Assembly: GCA_951640165.1 (NCBI GenBank)
Contig: OX621260.1
Coordinates: forward strand, 20,292,001 to 20,356,000
Length of the DNA: 64,000 nucleotides
Origin: Pseudoips prasinana
Lineage: Eukaryota; Arthropoda; Insecta; Lepidoptera; Nolidae
Direction of reading: 5' to 3'
The notes under the pieces are model-generated. The model did not search any database. It worked only from the letters and a program-made list of their open reading frames with translations, and was not told the DNA's origin. Of this stretch, positions 62,641-64,000 are shown piece after piece. Position numbers and translations under genes: made by a program. How positions within the stretch are numbered: position 1 is the stretch's first letter; each line of letters begins with the position of its first letter.

Positions 62641-64000
62641 AAAGGAGGGGAATATTATAAAAATTAAAGGAAAAATAATTTACGGGCGATCTGAGGTCGG
62701 GAAGGGGATGGGGGTGAGTTTTAAGGGTAAAATACGGATTTTCTCGATTTCCGGCAAAACTAAAAGTCCTATCGAAAAAAGTCAAATGGCAAAGTTGTAG
62801 GTAATAAAAAGATCTAAAACTTTTGTATTGACTTTTTTTTCACATAACCTAAAATTTATGTGAAAACTTCAAAAAACCAAGGTTTTGGTTTTTTATTTTT
62901 ATCTTTTACATACATTTTTCTTTTTTAACGAAATTTGGTGAAAACTTACCTTTTTATGTCCCAAATACGCTGTAATTTATTTGATCAAAAATATTTATTT
63001 TTTCACCTTATTTTGAATTAATATCGAAAAACCACCCTAATTTTCAATCGAAAAGTCACCCGTCAAAATATCATCTTTTTTCAAAAAGTTGGTATGTTTT
63101 CTGTTCGTTAAAATCTCTTCTTTCCGATGGTGAAAAACAAAATATATGTTACTGTCGTAAATTTTCTCAGAAAATGCAAAAAATCGAAAATAACTCTAAT
63201 TCGAATTTTTTATTATTTATTATGAAAAAAATCATCTAACAATGTGATTGCTGCATTTTGTTTCAATTAAAAAGTTGATTTATTTAATGCTAATTACACT
63301 TATGTCATAGAAAATCTCATTATATATAAATATAAATGTAAATCGTACAATTAAATGTAGATACTTTATTCTGATTACGTTATTCATTACAATATTTTTG
63401 AACAACAAAATATTAAAGAAATAAATGTCAAAATGTATAAATATATAAAAAATATGTATAGTAAATTTATTTTTAATAACTAACTTTTGGCTGATTTTCA
63501 TGTATATTTCATATATTTTGAATATATCTGAAATATATTTGAAATGTATAAAATATATATTTGAAAATCGGCCAAACGTTTGTTATTAAAAATATATTTA
63601 CGATATATATTTTATATATTTTTTATAGATTTTTAATATATTTTTATGTATTTTGAAATTTTTTTTTATGGGATTAACTAAATTTATTTGTGCAAAATTA
63701 AGGAGATTATTATTAGTATGTATGTAGTAAGACCCAGACCCGCCTAGCCCCTTCCCCACTTCTCCATGAAATTCCTTTTGGGCTACTATTTTTCGTAGGT
63801 CACTCAGGTATATAATTTATCTTAAAATATAAATAGACATCTACGCATATAATTTAAAGAAGATTCGACAACTAACTCCAAATATTGTAGATGTCTTAAA
63901 TATTAATTTGATTAACTTATTTGTTTGTTAATTATAGTAGTATATTTTTATTTGCAATTTTGTTTTTATCAATGTTACATGTAATCTAATGTTTTTTGAG
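62641..64000. other. AT-rich, unassigned, with an imperfect inverted repeat
   Basis: No gene or ABC exon is visible here. Around 63455-63600 AATTTATTTTTAATAACTAAC and AAACGTTTGTTATTAAAAAT form a long imperfect palindrome with TGGCTGATTTTCA/TGAAAATCGGCCA further in. This may be a foldback MITE, with ATATATTT-rich interior. Confidence 0.5.

Overview
The window is eukaryotic nuclear DNA, almost certainly from a moth or butterfly. Exons are small and carry GT..AG splice sites, spacer DNA is AT-rich, and most of the sequence is transposon remains of types common in Lepidoptera: RTE, Jockey, CR1-like and R1-clade LINEs, a Mag-type Ty3/gypsy element with 79-bp LTRs, BEL/Pao, Tc1/mariner, Helitron-type repeats and several tRNA-derived SINE families. 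Nothing bacterial is present.

Two host genes can be supported and they converge. On the plus strand, a small unrecognised gene runs from an exon at 3742 (possibly an earlier one at 3515) across a 28.6-kb intron to exons at 32374 and 33257. The introns that can be checked are all phase 2, and the stop is at 33650. On the minus strand, the last seven exons of an ABCB6/Hmt-1-type half ABC transporter lie at 58500-58365, 52585-52378, 51249-51071, 47964-47850, 41601-41461, 39370-39249 and 38467-38290. The rest of its membrane domain must lie beyond position 64000. Every exon junction was checked for phase and the complete nucleotide-binding domain is readable. The C-terminus ends in a Gly-His tail.

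The large intron of the plus-strand gene is an archaeological stack. An old RTE LINE (pieces at 10150-10903, 25616-25738, 25955-26265 and 28441-28745) was hit by a Mag-type gypsy element (10904-25615). The gypsy pol was hit in turn by a LINE 3' fragment (about 13850-14518) and by a BEL/Pao element with an env-like gene (14702-23953, identical-length 218-bp LTRs, 5-bp TSD TCACC). The BEL integrase was then split by a 1456-bp DNA transposon with 26-bp TIRs and an 8-bp TSD, P-element-like in form. The RTE also carries a palindromic SINE, a minus-strand LINE with its own MITE, and an IS630/Tc1-mariner-type transposon.

The left edge holds a SINE, a foldback MITE, Helitron-type repeats and a young R1-clade LINE (1596-3510) with an exact target-site duplication. 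The right half (34000-64000) is the ABCB6 introns and 3' flank, packed with SINEs, foldback MITEs, RTE 3' ends, a CR1-like LINE (52690-54310), a mariner-like element (42904-44000), and a nearly intact Tc1 element (59568-61156). The Tc1 element sits inside a LINE whose second copy at 27 kb gives the empty site. All retroelement and transposase genes seen carry stops, frameshifts or truncations, so they are annotated as pseudogenes where broken.
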